A DNA stretch of 64,000 bases from Tricholomella constricta (GCA_013368375.1 JAACJP010000007.1:1275253-1339252), one strand, 5' to 3'. Positions 38,684 to 49,396 are shown, numbered from the stretch's first letter. Numbers and translations: made by a program. Notes: generated from the sequence alone by a model not told the origin.

Positions 38684-39794
38684 ATGCCTCGCATTGCTTC
38701 TTCAACGACAGGCCGTGGTCACCCTCGGGCGGCCCCCTACTCTCAACAACCTATCACACATCGCTTAGGACCCCTCGCTGATGCCGACCCGGCACTCCGC
38801 GGCCTGAATAAATCTGCTGCCATCAAAATTAATGAGGAGCGGATAACGACAGCCATCGAATTCCTTGCGGCGCCATATAACGACCAGCGCCGAGTCCATG
38901 GTTGGGTCTACAGAACGCCACAAGTATGCACAGGAAAATTAGCCTCAGCGAAGGGTGACGTCCTGGAGAACTCAAACATCGGACAGTGGTTTCAGATGGT
39001 GGTGAGTGGCATTTGTCCAGTGCGTCTAACACTGCGCTGATTTGACCGACATGTAGAAGAAGAAAAATAATACGTCCTGGACATTTACTTGGCTCACGCA
39101 CACCTCGTTAGACGCGAACATTTTCCATGATGGCACTGAGTTGACAGCATGGTTCAATATTCATGAGGAGCTCCAGCCCCGCCCCCGCCGCACAAATCGA
39201 GCAGTGCCCGTCCAGCCACTTTTGCTGTCATCCATACCCAGTCCTCCACCCACTCTGCGCGTGGCTAGTTCGAGTTTATCTCCACCAACCAGCCCTACGT
39301 ATAATGACTTTCCCTCATCATCCGCCACTACAGTTCCATCTTCCCCTGTCTTGTTCTCTTCGCCCATACGACTCAACAATACTGTCACTGGCCATGATCC
39401 GAACGATAGGGACTTTACCTGTGGTGTGCGACTCTTTATCTGGAAATCGGTCAGTTCGAATTATCATCTGGTTGATTTGTTACTGAGCTGTCTACAGGAT
39501 GCCCACAGCCATGTCAAAATAGCTGTCTATCCTCGACGTGGTGATCGCAGCATTCATCTGCTGGACTTCAAGGTCCAGCTCGGAGTGTACGGAGTCGAGC
39601 TCAGGAATTCACTGGAACTCTACTCGCGGGGATGGCCCGAATGGCTCGAACATCGTTGGGCGGATCCTCTCGCAGTTGATTTCGCGGGGCAAGCCTTTTT
39701 TCTGAAGTACGCTACCGTAGTTTCCCCTCCCTACTTCGATACAATATTCCACCTCTACAATAGCATTCGCAAGGGCAAAGCACGGGCCCACTAA
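38684..39794 (+). CDS. KDZ-element plus-strand gene A, unrecognised
   Basis: Starts at ATG 38684 (MPRIASSTTGRGHPRAAPYS). Exon 1 is 38684-39001. The intron 39002-39056 (GTGAGT...TGTAG) leads in frame to exon 2, with KKKNNTSWTFTWLTHTSLDA. A 48-base stretch at 39450-39497 (GTCAGT...CTACAG) is either an intron or retained coding; both keep the frame. The protein is about 340 residues with a Ser/Pro-rich middle and a conserved-looking C-terminus (HVKIAVYPRRGDRSIHLLDF, GWPEWLEHRWADPLAVDFAG). The stop is at 39792. No domain is recognised. The setting suggests a transposon cargo or accessory gene. Confidence 0.6.
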
Positions 39795-40156
39795 TTACAA
39801 ATTTCCTATACTTCCAATGTGTTGTTCACAAGGAAGGATTATCCTTCTATTGTCCCCTGAATTCCAGCGACGGCACAATTATCCCCATGATGGAACTTTT
39901 GGCCCTCTGTGCCCCTCGGGACATCTCGAGCAACTCAATGTACGTCTCTTTTGTCTCGATTTGTACTGAAGTAAGGAATGATCGTCGATACCCAGGTTCC
40001 TTGGCCCGCCGCCACACCATTGGCCTGAGGATGGCCCTCCAAGCGTGGACCTCTGCACGACTGTTGTTCAGAATGCCACAGTCAAAGCGGACCCAGGGCT
40101 AAAAGGACAGCTCTCGCAATTTTGCAGGCTTTCGCGTTCCCCTCGTTCTACGTATC

Positions 40157-42582
40157 ATGGAAAATCCCTCGGACTCTGCCAACTCTGGCTCACTGCCCAA
40201 CCCAACCCCTCCGCTCAACCCGCCTACGTCTACAGCAGTAGCTCCACGTCCCAATCAAGGAGCTTTCAACAAGGAGGAGAAAGCTCTGCTACTCTCTCAC
40301 CTTCCACAGTATCAAGAGTTCGTTGACAAGCTCGCTCAGAAAGCCACTGGCCCTCAAGGGACTGGGCAGGTGAAGGGCGACAAGGGGGACTGGGTCTTCC
40401 GTCTCGTATATCCCCTTTTCGTCCAGCAATTCAACTCGACTGGCCCAAACGGTCCAAATCTCGAATCACTCAAACATGTAAGCATTTTTTCTCCGTCGGG
40501 TATTCCGTGTTTAATTATGTTATTTAGAAACTGAAGAAATGGTTCGTCAACAACACGAAGACGAACGTCGAGGTGCCGGCACCCTCGACGTCCAGCAAAG
40601 CCCCACGTGCCACTAGCGCCATCGACCTCTTCGCCAAAACCAAGCAGGCAGATATTCAAGACATGATCAACAAGGAGCGCACCGAAACCAGCCAATCTAC
40701 CAAAGAAGGCAATCTTACCCTTCACCGGAAGTACAAGCACGAATTATACAATGAACTTGACGACAAGACCCGTGCTGAATTTGAAGAGGAAGCAGCAATC
40801 TTGAAGGAGAACCTGAAGCAACCCCCGGGCGCTGATCATATATATGCGTGAGTTTCTCGACATATGTTTTGATTATGCACGGCTAATTTCCTCTACAGTC
40901 AACAGAAGTCTCTACTGCCAATGGCCACGGAGGCACTGCGAGGCATGTGCGGCTGGAACTGGGGAGGGCATGGTGAGGTCGTGTTCTTCCTACAAGGCGC
41001 ATATCGCAACGAGGCGGGTGACCTCAAGACCTTCAAGTACGTTAACTACTGGCCATCTTCCCTCACATTCTGACGTCTTGATAGCGGCACCGTATCCAAC
41101 AATGCACAATCGGCGACTTTCGCTGATCAATGTGCCAATTTCAAAGACTTCCGCAACGAGTTTCGACGGTTCGCAGAGGGCGCATTGCCAGGTATTTATT
41201 TTCCTGCCGTCGTTGTTGTGCGCCGGGACTGATGGACCCTTTCCGACAGTCAAGCCTCCCGAAGTGATCACTCACACAGAGTCCACAGAGAAGCCGGTCA
41301 AGCTCACCATCATCTTGAACGAGGATGGATACCCCATCCTGCCTTCCTTAGACCCCGAGAGTATTCCCGTCGCCAGCTGCCGCCACTTACTGACGGAATA
41401 CATTGAAATGGCATGGAGTAAGTCGATGATCAATAGAATTGAATTACTGTAGCTGACGGACTTGATTTGTTGTAGAGGTCTCGAACTCGGCAGAAGTACC
41501 TTGGGACGTCCTCGGTACTTCGACACGAGGTTCTATTGGAATGACCCATTGCGACACACTTGCCGACTTCCCAAGCCTCGACCCCAAGGCTATGAAGGCA
41601 ACAGACGCTCTCCGGTTGTACACGGCATTTTTCGATGCCCAAAACCGAACCCACAACATTTTACAGTTCTCCAAGCCAATGTCGCTGTCAGATGGCGACG
41701 TTGACAACTTTCAAAATGACGACGACAATCACGGTGACGACAATGAGACCATCGATGTCCTAGACACATCGCCCTTCCAAGAACCCGCTCCCGATCCCAT
41801 AACACAGTCCCCTCCCTTTCTCGCCAATTTCTCACCGCCAATACTTCGTGACAGCGCTCCTGACTCAGTGTCGACTCCTGCTCCCACCACCCCCCCCGGA
41901 TACAGGTGACGGCGGAGGCGAGATCCCCATCACGACCACTACTACATCCGCCCATGCCCACGTCCCCATTATCACAAATGGCGGCGGAGACACCGCTACG
42001 AACACAAGTGACGGCGGAGGTGAGATCCCCATCACGAACACTACTACGTTCGCCCACGCCCACGTCCCCAGGATCACAAATGGCGGCGGAGACACCGCTA
42101 CTGCTGTGAACAAACCACAAGAAGACACTGGGGCCACCACTTCCGCACCCGAGGCCAACGCCGATACACTCAAGTCTTCCGACATCTCTGGAAGCGCTTT
42201 GGGGTCAAAGCGTGGAGGAAGACATGGACGGGGTGGAAAAAGCGGTGGTAGACGTGGTGGAAAGGGTATCGCTGCTTCAAGGGTCCCTGTAGGCGCTGTG
42301 GACATAGTCAATACTGACTCAGCGCCAGGTGCTCAGCCCCCGGCCGTCTACACGCCAGCTATAGTCGAATCTGTGCCCACAGGCGTCGCTGCACCCTTGA
42401 CAAGTACTTTAACATTGCCCACTCCTGCATCAACTGCCAGCCAGCTTGAAGACGAGCCTCGGCGCAGCAGCCGGAAGCGCAAGGCCCCCTCCACCCGTGA
42501 TGTCTTGGACACGCCCGTCGGGAAACAGGCTCCGGCAAAGCGTCGCAATTTATCAGAGAGATGGCACTATGCGCCGGCCTGA
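40157..42582 (+). CDS. KDZ-element plus-strand gene B, unrecognised, with basic tail
   Basis: Starts at ATG 40157 (MENPSDSANSGSLPNP). Exons read through KGDWVFRLVYPLFVQQFNST, KKWFVNNTKTNVEVPAPSTS, RKYKHELYNELDDKTRAEFE, CGWNWGGHGEVVFFLQGAYR, VKLTIILNEDGYPILPSLDP and WDVLGTSTRGSIG, with introns at about 40479-40527, 40848-40899, 41038-41084 and others. At 41890-41897 a run of eight C marks a frame change. After it a 34-residue repeat (DGGGEIPIT...) is present twice, then Gly/Arg-rich (GGRHGRGGKSGGRRGGKG) and nuclear-signal-like (RRSSRKRKAPS) segments before the stop at 42580. It is probably a nuclear protein of the transposon; the family is unknown to me. The frame change may be a real defect or a sequencing error. 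Confidence 0.58.
41906..42109. repeat. 102-bp in-frame tandem repeat
   Basis: Two copies starting GTGACGGCGGAGG at 41906 and 42008. Each encodes a 34-residue unit DGGGEIPIT..HAHVP..NGGGDTAT. Confidence 0.9.
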
Positions 42583-44097
42583 AAAAATGTATGTAACTTT
42601 ACAAGGGTTTGTTCGAATGATAATTTTTCATAGTCAACTTCACAGGCTGCGTAGGCTGATTAAACTTGAAATGACTTTTACGAGGACTAATTTGTTAGGC
42701 TGGCTGGATTTGTAGCTTTAAATTGTGATTGGATTGCTCATAGGCTAGGTCGACCTACATAGGCTAGGTTGACTTACGGACTTGCAATTTTCTTTCTATT
42801 ACTTTACACTTGATAGGCTCGTCGTGCTAGGATGCTACTCAACACGCTCCGTACACTACATTTATAAGTCTATTGCCCGACTTATTGGTAAGTAGACTTG
42901 GGTAGACTGGCATTAGGGGGTTTTAGACTTGGGCCAGCTTCACCATTTGAAGTGCCCTTGAACTTGGGGCGTCGGCTGAGTTTAGTAAACGCTATGTTGC
43001 AGGCGTTGGCTGAGCGTACGAACTGAGGTCCCCGGCAGACCACGAGAGGATAAAGTGCGATGACCGTTGATAGTGCTAGAAGGCCTGTAGGTGCTGTGCA
43101 CAACAACAAAACAACTAACAACTATGGGGGGGCGAGAAATGTTAAAAGTTCCCAAACACGCGAGTGTGCAGGGCTTGTAAGGGTTGTTTGACGAAGGTAA
43201 GAGACGATCCGACTCGTGGCTAGTCGAACCGACAACAACGCGACGGGGGCGATGGAACGCGACGTTCCCGAGTGGAACGGGTCGGCGACGCGACTTTTGG
43301 GTGTCGGTCGTGTGACAACGAGACGAACGAGGTTAATACGGAGAACTCACGGGTTCGGGCGACGAGTACGAGGCGACAGAGACGGCAGTTACGAGATTTA
43401 CGACAGTGGCGACGGTTTATACGATGAGGACGGTGCAGAGACGACAGAGACGACGGTTTCGAGCTATTCACTCTGAGTGTGAGGGAAAATACGGGCTGTA
43501 ATTCACTGGGGGAAGTAGGTAATACATGGGTATGTTTTTATACTACACGACCGACTCGCCTCGCGCGAGCCGGCGAGGCAGGTGTTTTACTGGTTTATTG
43601 GGAGAAGCACCGCCAAGCTTGGTACCGCGCGACGCTTTTTAGAGAGTGTGGCGCTCTTCGGCTCGGCAAAGGGGCTTTTGATCGGCTCGAGGCGTCGGGT
43701 CGGATGTATGATCGGTGGTGGCTTTGCGATCGGTAGTGGCTCTTGGGTGCAGGACTCCGTGGTACGGCCGGATCCCTCCTACGACTGGCTGGGCAACGGC
43801 GTTCCCTAAGATCATTTCAAATTGGGTTTGGTTGTTGCCGGGTTGAGACCTTGGCATACCAACGTGCGCGGTCGTTGACAGGTTATACGGCGTTCTGTGC
43901 TCCGTGCGCCCAGAGAGGAGAACTGGCGTTTCAAGTTACTTTGTCTCTTGGTCGGTGCGTCGGTCGTTTGGTCGTATTGTCGGTCGGTCGGTCGTATTGT
44001 CAGTCGGTCGGTTTAGCGCTTTGATCGCATTCGGGGCCGTGTTCGTTGTGGCGCAGCGGTTGATGTCCGTATTATGGGCAGGTTCGGTGTACAGTGC
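42583..44097. other. right end of KDZ composite, non-coding
   Basis: No supported gene. The first part (to about 43100) is AT-richer with GGCTAGGT/TAGACT motifs and looks like the right subterminal region. From about 43140 the sequence becomes GC-rich with many CGAC/GTCGG words and a CGGTCGGTCGGTCG tract near 43980. It could be a separate LTR-like insertion, but I find no matching ends. Confidence 0.5.
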
Positions 44098-45339
44098 GGG
44101 ACGGTGCCCATCACCGTAGGCGTCGTGTTTCTCGAGAGGAAGGAGGCGACGGGGAATACCACCAAGACGACTGGTGATAATGAAAGAAACAACGTCGTCC
44201 AGCCGCCACCAGGTCTGATATGTCTCGAATTCAGGAGAGTCAACACTGTGGAGCGCAAAGTCGATAAACGGAGGAAAGGTCGGGATGGATGAGGGATCCG
44301 AGAAAGCGCCAGGAAGAGGGTCGGGAGCGACAAACGCCCAAAGTCCAGTATGTTCAATAGTACTCTGTACGCCCGAGTACCAGTCCAGCCAGTCATCAGC
44401 CCGAGTAAGTAGAGGAATATGCGAAGTAACAGGAAGTTTCGTTTCAGTAAAAGTGTAGGTAGGAAGAACTGGGGAGGGTTCAACAAACGTGCGGGCAGGA
44501 GACGGTTGACGAGAAGGAACAGGATGTAAAGAAAGGGCAGTAGAGTGTGAGGAATGGGGAGAGCGAGAAGTAGGAATGGGAGAAGGATAGAACAGGGGAG
44601 TACGAGTAGCCACCGGAGGAGGAGATCGAGGAGTCAATTGGGAGACAGAAACAGGGTAACGAGGTTGCGGGGCAAGAGGAGTATTGAGACAAACGTGTAA
44701 GGGAGAACGAATAAGCGGATGCGCCAGACGAGAAGGAGGGGGACGGAACGGGGAAGGAGAAACAGGAGAGAGATGTGAAGGAATCGAAGAAGTGGGAATA
44801 GAACGAACAGGAGGAGAATTGACAGGAACAATACCAGAGTGTGGAAGAGAACGAGAAGATGGAGGACGGGAATGGACAAGGGAAGTCAAAGGACGAGGAG
44901 AAGCCTGAATATATGCAGGTGAAATGTTGCGTGGAACTGGGGTTGGGGTGGGAGGAGTATGATAAGAGGTATTAAGTCCAATATGAGAGGGGGAAGGATC
45001 GGCAACGGCACTGTATGCTTTATGTGAAGGAGAAGGGGCACGAGAACGAGACTCAACTGGATGTATGTGGTGTAAAGTATGTGACCATGTGATACCCCCC
45101 GCTGGGAAAGAAGAAATAACGGGAGGAGGAGTTTGTAGAGCTAAATGGTTCGGGACTGATGACGTGGACAACCTTGAAGAGTTACGAGCGCCAGGGAGGT
45201 GAGCCGGAGTGGACTGGACACGACTGGGAGGCTGAACAGAATGATGAGATGACGTTGATTGACCTCTAGACGGCGGCGGCGCTGAGCCCAAGTTGGACCC
45301 TTGAGAACTAGGAACGTAATCTCGAGATTTTGATCTAGG
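44098..45339 (-). pseudogene. Copia Gag N-terminal part
   Basis: The frame opens right after the primer binding site and has no early ATG, so the native start is not evident. A long Pro/Ser/His-rich leader is followed by the conserved Gag region: TRADDWLDWYSGVQSTIEHT, LWAFVAPDPLPGAFSDP, YQTWWRLDDVVSFIITSRLG and DAYGDGHRP, where the KDZ composite interrupts it. It continues at 19249. Frame and phase match exactly across the insertion. Confidence 0.85.
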
Positions 45340-45353
45340 CGGGGCCCATAACC
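45339..45353 (-). promoter_or_regulatory. Copia primer binding site, half-tRNA initiator-Met type
   Basis: Directly inside the 5' LTR, the minus strand reads GGTTATGGGCCCCGC. This is complementary to the anticodon stem-loop of an initiator-Met tRNA (..GGGCCCAUAACC), not to a tRNA 3' end. Drosophila copia and yeast Ty5 use this kind of internal cleaved-tRNA priming. Confidence 0.7.
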
Positions 45354-45632
45354 TGATGGCCTGATCCGGTCTAGAATACAGAATCCTCAGTGCTCACTGC
45401 TCGGTGAAGGCAAGAACAACTGTAATCATTCAATATACCTAGAATACAGATTAGAGGATATTGAATGATAAGTAAAGCAGTAAAAAGGTAACGGAGATAC
45501 GTACATCCTCAGTGCTCGGTGAAGGCAAGAGCAACTGAGGATGGCGACGCGACGACGCGAATGTATATGAACGATCACGTGTTCAGGAGTACGTAAGTGA
45601 TGAGATAAAGGGAGGAGGAACGAGTCCCAACA
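45354..45632 (-). repeat. Copia 5' LTR (279 bp)
   Basis: Matches 8766-9045 with two substitutions, a 7-base insertion and an 8-base deletion. Followed by the target duplication ACCAC and then by F-box copy 2 sequence (TCCTCCTCC). Confidence 0.95.
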
Positions 45633-46931
45633 ACCACTCCTCCTCCCCCTCTTTCTCCAGTTTAAACTCTAAAAAGTCCTTGAATTGTTCCAACTCCTGC
45701 ATCACCATATCCTTGAAGAGCTCCGAATTCATGTTCCCAGTGTAACAGATAACAATCAAAGCTTGCTCCAAACCAGGGAACCCAGTGAAGAAAGACGCGA
45801 GATGTCTCCAGCCTATGTAATCCCAGCCCCTTATAGTGGCCAGAGTTGGATTCTCAGGTACGTGGATTGGAAAGATCATAAAGATGTCCTTGAGGGGAGT
45901 TCCCGCTTTGATGGTGGAGAGAGTAGATAGCAAGCCTTCTGGGGGGGAGATACATAAAAGGTCTGATCGAGGAGTGCCGGCGAATTCGAAGTCCAGGACT
46001 TGAAGGCTTGTATTGCGCGACATATCGACCGGCTCGATTTCGAACGTTCCCGATTCCAAATCTAGCAGTGCATTAGTTACCTCTGTTAATGAATTTGGGG
46101 CAAAGAGCCTACGATGAACTTACCTATATGAGGCCTGAGCCATAAATGTTGCAGAGAAGCTCCAACCATGTGTGTCATGGCCGAAGCGGCATCAAAGTCG
46201 ATCGTGTCATAGAGGGATGTTACTGTAAGACTTTGAAGGCCCGAGAGGTCAAGGACGCAATTTGGGTCTTGAATCCAGTCGATAAACTCCAAGGTATGGT
46301 AGGGCCTTGTCCAAGCAAAATCGCAGACGAAGCTTTCCGGACGAACCTTCTGGGGACATGCTGGCTGCGGTGCCTGTTTCTCCAACCTTCTGGCGAAGTC
46401 CAAGTCGCCTTGTATGTCTTCAGGAGAGTCAGTTATAGCAAGCTCGACATACCGCAAAGGCGCTCCTCGGGAAAGCAGGAGTTGGATGTCCCCATACGTG
46501 GGATCGACCTTCCAGTGATTTATGCTGAACGACGTTAGCGTGGGCAGCGCTAACGTGGCGACAAGGCAATCTCTGAGCGATCCCGAGATGTCGTACCATC
46601 CTACGGCGGGCTCCGAAGTTGAGGGGCCGATGAGGACACTTTCGACACGTTTCAGTCGACGGAGGATAGCGGCGAGAACGTCTCCTTGCGAAGCCAAGGG
46701 GATTTCAGTGAACCTGATATCACGGACGAGACGCCCCAAGTGTGGAAACTCGATGAGAAGATCGTGGAAAGATGAAAGCTGTTTGGTTGTAGAGATAGAG
46801 ACAACACGAAAGAGGGGCCCTCGAGTGGGCGCATACCAGGAGCGGCACACGAGCGCACAGGATTGGAGGCTTCCGCGGTCATCAAGGTTGTCGATGATGA
46901 TTGAAATGAGCTCTTGAGGAAAGGTGTTCAT
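45583..46931 (-). CDS. F-box protein copy 2, C-terminus replaced by Copia LTR sequence
   Basis: Paralog of the F-box gene at 6378-7755. Exons 46124-46931 and 45583-46082 flank a 41-bp intron at the same position and give 435 residues. The F-box (MNTFPQELISIIIDNLDDRG, CALVCRSWYAPTRGPLFR) and Leu-rich repeats are kept, with many substitutions relative to copy 1. The Copia element inserted in the C-terminal acidic region. The poly-Glu tail is lost after EGEEEW, and the last ~16 codons (LLGLVPPPFISSLTYS) are read from the LTR, ending at 45583. The F-box end is intact, so the protein could still be made. The next gene upstream is the MADS-box gene, also on the minus strand. Confidence 0.85.
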
Positions 46932-47511
46932 CTCGAGGATTATGAGGAGCGAACGACTCGTCCATGGCTTTTTAACAGATACGAAATCCGCCAATCTCAT
47001 ACCAGCCGAACCTGGAACAAAAAGGCTTTACATAACCTTCAATTGAAGTCACTGGAATTGAATCTATCATTTGTCTATCATCTATTATTTATTGTACGTC
47101 AAAAGTTGACTTACATAAGGTCACTTCAACGTCCGTCTAACAGATTGTTGATAGTAACCTCTTCATCACAAGGCTGGGTCTGTACGAACAATCAGAACGC
47201 ATAGCATGGGGACCGCGGTCCTGAAAATCTGATCAAAAGCTGATCTGAACCTCCTTGGCTTTTGTCTTTGCTGTGTCCGAGTCGGCGTCCGATGCTCCGC
47301 ACAGGATTAAAAAAAATTCACACCCGGTTCCTCTACAGACCTTGACGGCCTATCGCATCCTACTACCGCATCTTACTACGTTACACAGAAAGTACCAACG
47401 AAGTCAATTATATTATACAAGAGTAGTTATGTGACCGAAACGACTCGAAAGTAATGTTTTTGAACGCGACGAATCATCGATTATTTTTCCAGCACGCACC
47501 GAGCATACGTT
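46932..47511. promoter_or_regulatory. upstream region of F-box copy 2
   Basis: Aligns with 7756-8110 upstream of copy 1, apart from a short inverted block (46990-47021). Beyond 47330 the similarity ends. No gene is visible between here and the 3' end of the MADS-box gene. Confidence 0.65.
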
Positions 47512-49396
47512 TCATCCTGTGGCTGCACCATTGTTTGCCCCAGACAAAAAGTCCAGCCAATCTGTGCCATTCCCTCCTCCGCCACCCGGGCCAATGCCGC
47601 CGGGGCCGGCACTAGCCCCAGATCCAGCAGACCCCCCGTCCCTCTCGCGGTCCCCCTCTCTTTCGCTGCCACTACGCGAACCAGGTTTCGAAGGCGGCAT
47701 GTCTCCGCCAGGTCCTGAGACAGCGGCAGGAACGTGCACGGGCCAGTCCAGTCCAAACGATGCCGCAGCGCCCGACGATGACGAGTTCCGGCGAGCGAGG
47801 CTTACGCGCGCCTGCTGTTCTGCGTCCATAAATGCCGCGAATAGATCCCCGCTGCCACCTCCACCGGAACTTCCACCTCCGCTGCCACTCGAGGGTCCGG
47901 CATCGCCCCCATAGGACCCGTAGACGTTACGTGAGGGAAGGACACCGCTGCTGCTGCTGTTGCTAGCACTTCGAGCACGGGCAGAGGATGCGAAGTCGGC
48001 TTGAGACTGAAGCGGGATAAAATTCGGCGGAGGGGGGGTACTGCTACTCTGGCCGTAGTGTCCCCCAGGACCGGAAGTTGGGAAGAAGGGTGCATACTGA
48101 GGGTGCTGGTGGCGCTGGTGGTGGTGGTGGGAGGCTGAAGAGGACGAGTGTGGATGACCGTGCGTAGACTGATGGGGCATATTGTACCCAGAAACTCCGT
48201 AGTTACGTGAAAGTACGTCGCTGTTGTGGGAGTATCGCCCACTGCGGCTGCCGCTGACGGGGCTGCCCGCACTTGGCATGGGATCGTCGGAGGAAGAGCG
48301 GGAATGTGCGAGGCCTGGACTTGGTACGATTCCAAGACGCGGTTTCTTGCTCTGTTGGGGATGCATGGGCCCGAGACGGTCGCTTGAGATGGGATGCTGG
48401 TGTTGCTGATGGTGGTGGTGCTGGGACATCGACATCGACGGCGGTAATTGACGCGAAAGCTGGTGAGGGTGAGGAAGGGACATCCGAGGAGGCACGTAGT
48501 CGAGCTGTATTGGGGACGGACGTTGGGCAATCGTCGGATGCTATGCTTAGGATATAGAGACGTACATCGGTATTCATAAGATCATTGGAGCTGGACTGTT
48601 TGAGTTCGCCGTCGCCCCTCCGCTTCGCGCCCCGTATAGACGGGACAACAACATCATCCGGTTCTTCATCTACATCGTCCTCCTCACCCTCGCCTACGTC
48701 TTCCATCTTCGCACCGGATGGATTACCGGAGAAGTCGGACGGCCCTCGAGTGTCTTTCTCGCCATCATGCTGGCAGAGTGCCAGTTAGATGTAAGATCGA
48801 AGAATAGAAGACGGATGGAACACACATGAAGGTGTCGTTGGATAATGTCGTGGACGTCAGAAGAACCATACTGGTAAAGCTTGAGATGATGGCCTGGCCT
48901 CTCCTCTGTGTAGATAAAAATAGAACAAGGGTCAGTCGGGAAATGTGGGGGAATACTTGGCACTGGGAATGCCAGCAAGCTGGGAAGTAAGTAACGTACC
49001 GAAGACAATGACCGCGACGTCTACAGAACAGAGAACACCGAGCTCATATGCTTTTTTGAAAAGTCCGTTCTTGCGCTGCAGACATGAAATATAATTATAA
49101 ACAACCAGGACAAGTGCCAAGACATTGCGGTCAAAAATAGCAAAAAACGTTGGTTAAAGTAGGCGAGACGGACCTTTAAAAAGGTCACTGAACGATTGCG
49201 TTCATGCTATGTATAAGAGCATTCAGTAAGCAAGGAGCTGTAGAACGGCCGAGAAGTGGTATTATTGGGCTGGGGCGTTTAAAAAGACGAGAGTACCCAG
49301 CCACTGGATCGGGGAGAGCAGAAGAACATAGGTAGTGAAAAGATGAACAAGAAGGCTCACAGTAATGGGCTGAATTTCGATCTTTCTCCTACCCAT
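47512..49396 (-). CDS. MADS-box transcription factor, Rlm1/MEF2 type
   Basis: Nuclear DNA-binding transcription factor. Six exons (49361-49396, 49174-49206, 49000-49075, 48826-48905, 48566-48769, 47512-48504) sum to 1,422 bases, giving 473 residues. The MADS domain is spread over four exons: [12 protein letters not shown], then [11 protein letters not shown], then [20 protein letters not shown] and AVIVF. It continues with the SAM-like stretch [20 protein letters not shown]. The I-E-I at positions 6-8 and the ELGVLC motif are typical of the MEF2/Rlm1 class, which in yeast acts downstream of the cell-wall-integrity MAP kinase. The rest is low-complexity: an acidic segment ([17 protein letters not shown]), His/Gln-rich and Gly/Ser-rich stretches, ending [18 protein letters not shown]-kinase control is inferred from the family only. 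Confidence 0.92.

Larger units (their letters stand above)
19250..44097 (-). mobile_element. KDZ (Kyakuja-Dileera-Zisupton) DNA transposon composite inserted in Copia gag
   Basis: This 24.8-kb block splits the Copia Gag frame exactly between ...DGHRP (44098) and AGLLL... (19249). It carries a KDZ transposase with a cysteine cluster (minus strand, itself split by Gypsy-2), a second minus-strand gene (34725-37256, split by a solo LTR), and two plus-strand genes (38684-39794, 40157-42582). KDZ elements are large, multi-gene transposons of basidiomycetes. I could not find terminal inverted repeats or a target duplication at the two ends. The last ~1 kb (about 43100-44097) has a different, GC-rich composition and may be a separate insertion. 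Confidence 0.75.
8766..45632 (-). mobile_element. Copia (Pseudoviridae-type) LTR retrotransposon, interrupted by nested insertions
   Basis: The element lies on the minus strand. LTRs are 8766-9045 (3' LTR) and 45354-45632 (5' LTR), both TG...CA, flanked by the 5-bp target duplication ACCAC (8761-8765 and 45633-45637). The LTRs differ by two substitutions and two short indels. The protein order is gag, protease, integrase, reverse transcriptase, RNase H, which defines Copia. Two insertions split it: a KDZ composite in gag (about 19250-44097) and a Gypsy in the reverse transcriptase (9941-15828). Without them the internal part is about 6 kb. Two in-frame stops (TAA at 17789-17791, TGA at 9454-9456) and the insertions make it inactive. 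A half-tRNA-type primer binding site adjoins the 5' LTR. Confidence 0.93.

Noticed and set aside
38684..42582. TET/JBP dioxygenase cargo of the KDZ element
   Set aside because: The H-x-D ... H ... R pattern of the family was looked for in the cargo genes and not found.
43216..43476. Arg/Gly/Asp-rich frame of 86 codons at the KDZ right end
   Set aside because: Caused by CGAC/GACG-rich sequence; no start context or homology-like pattern.
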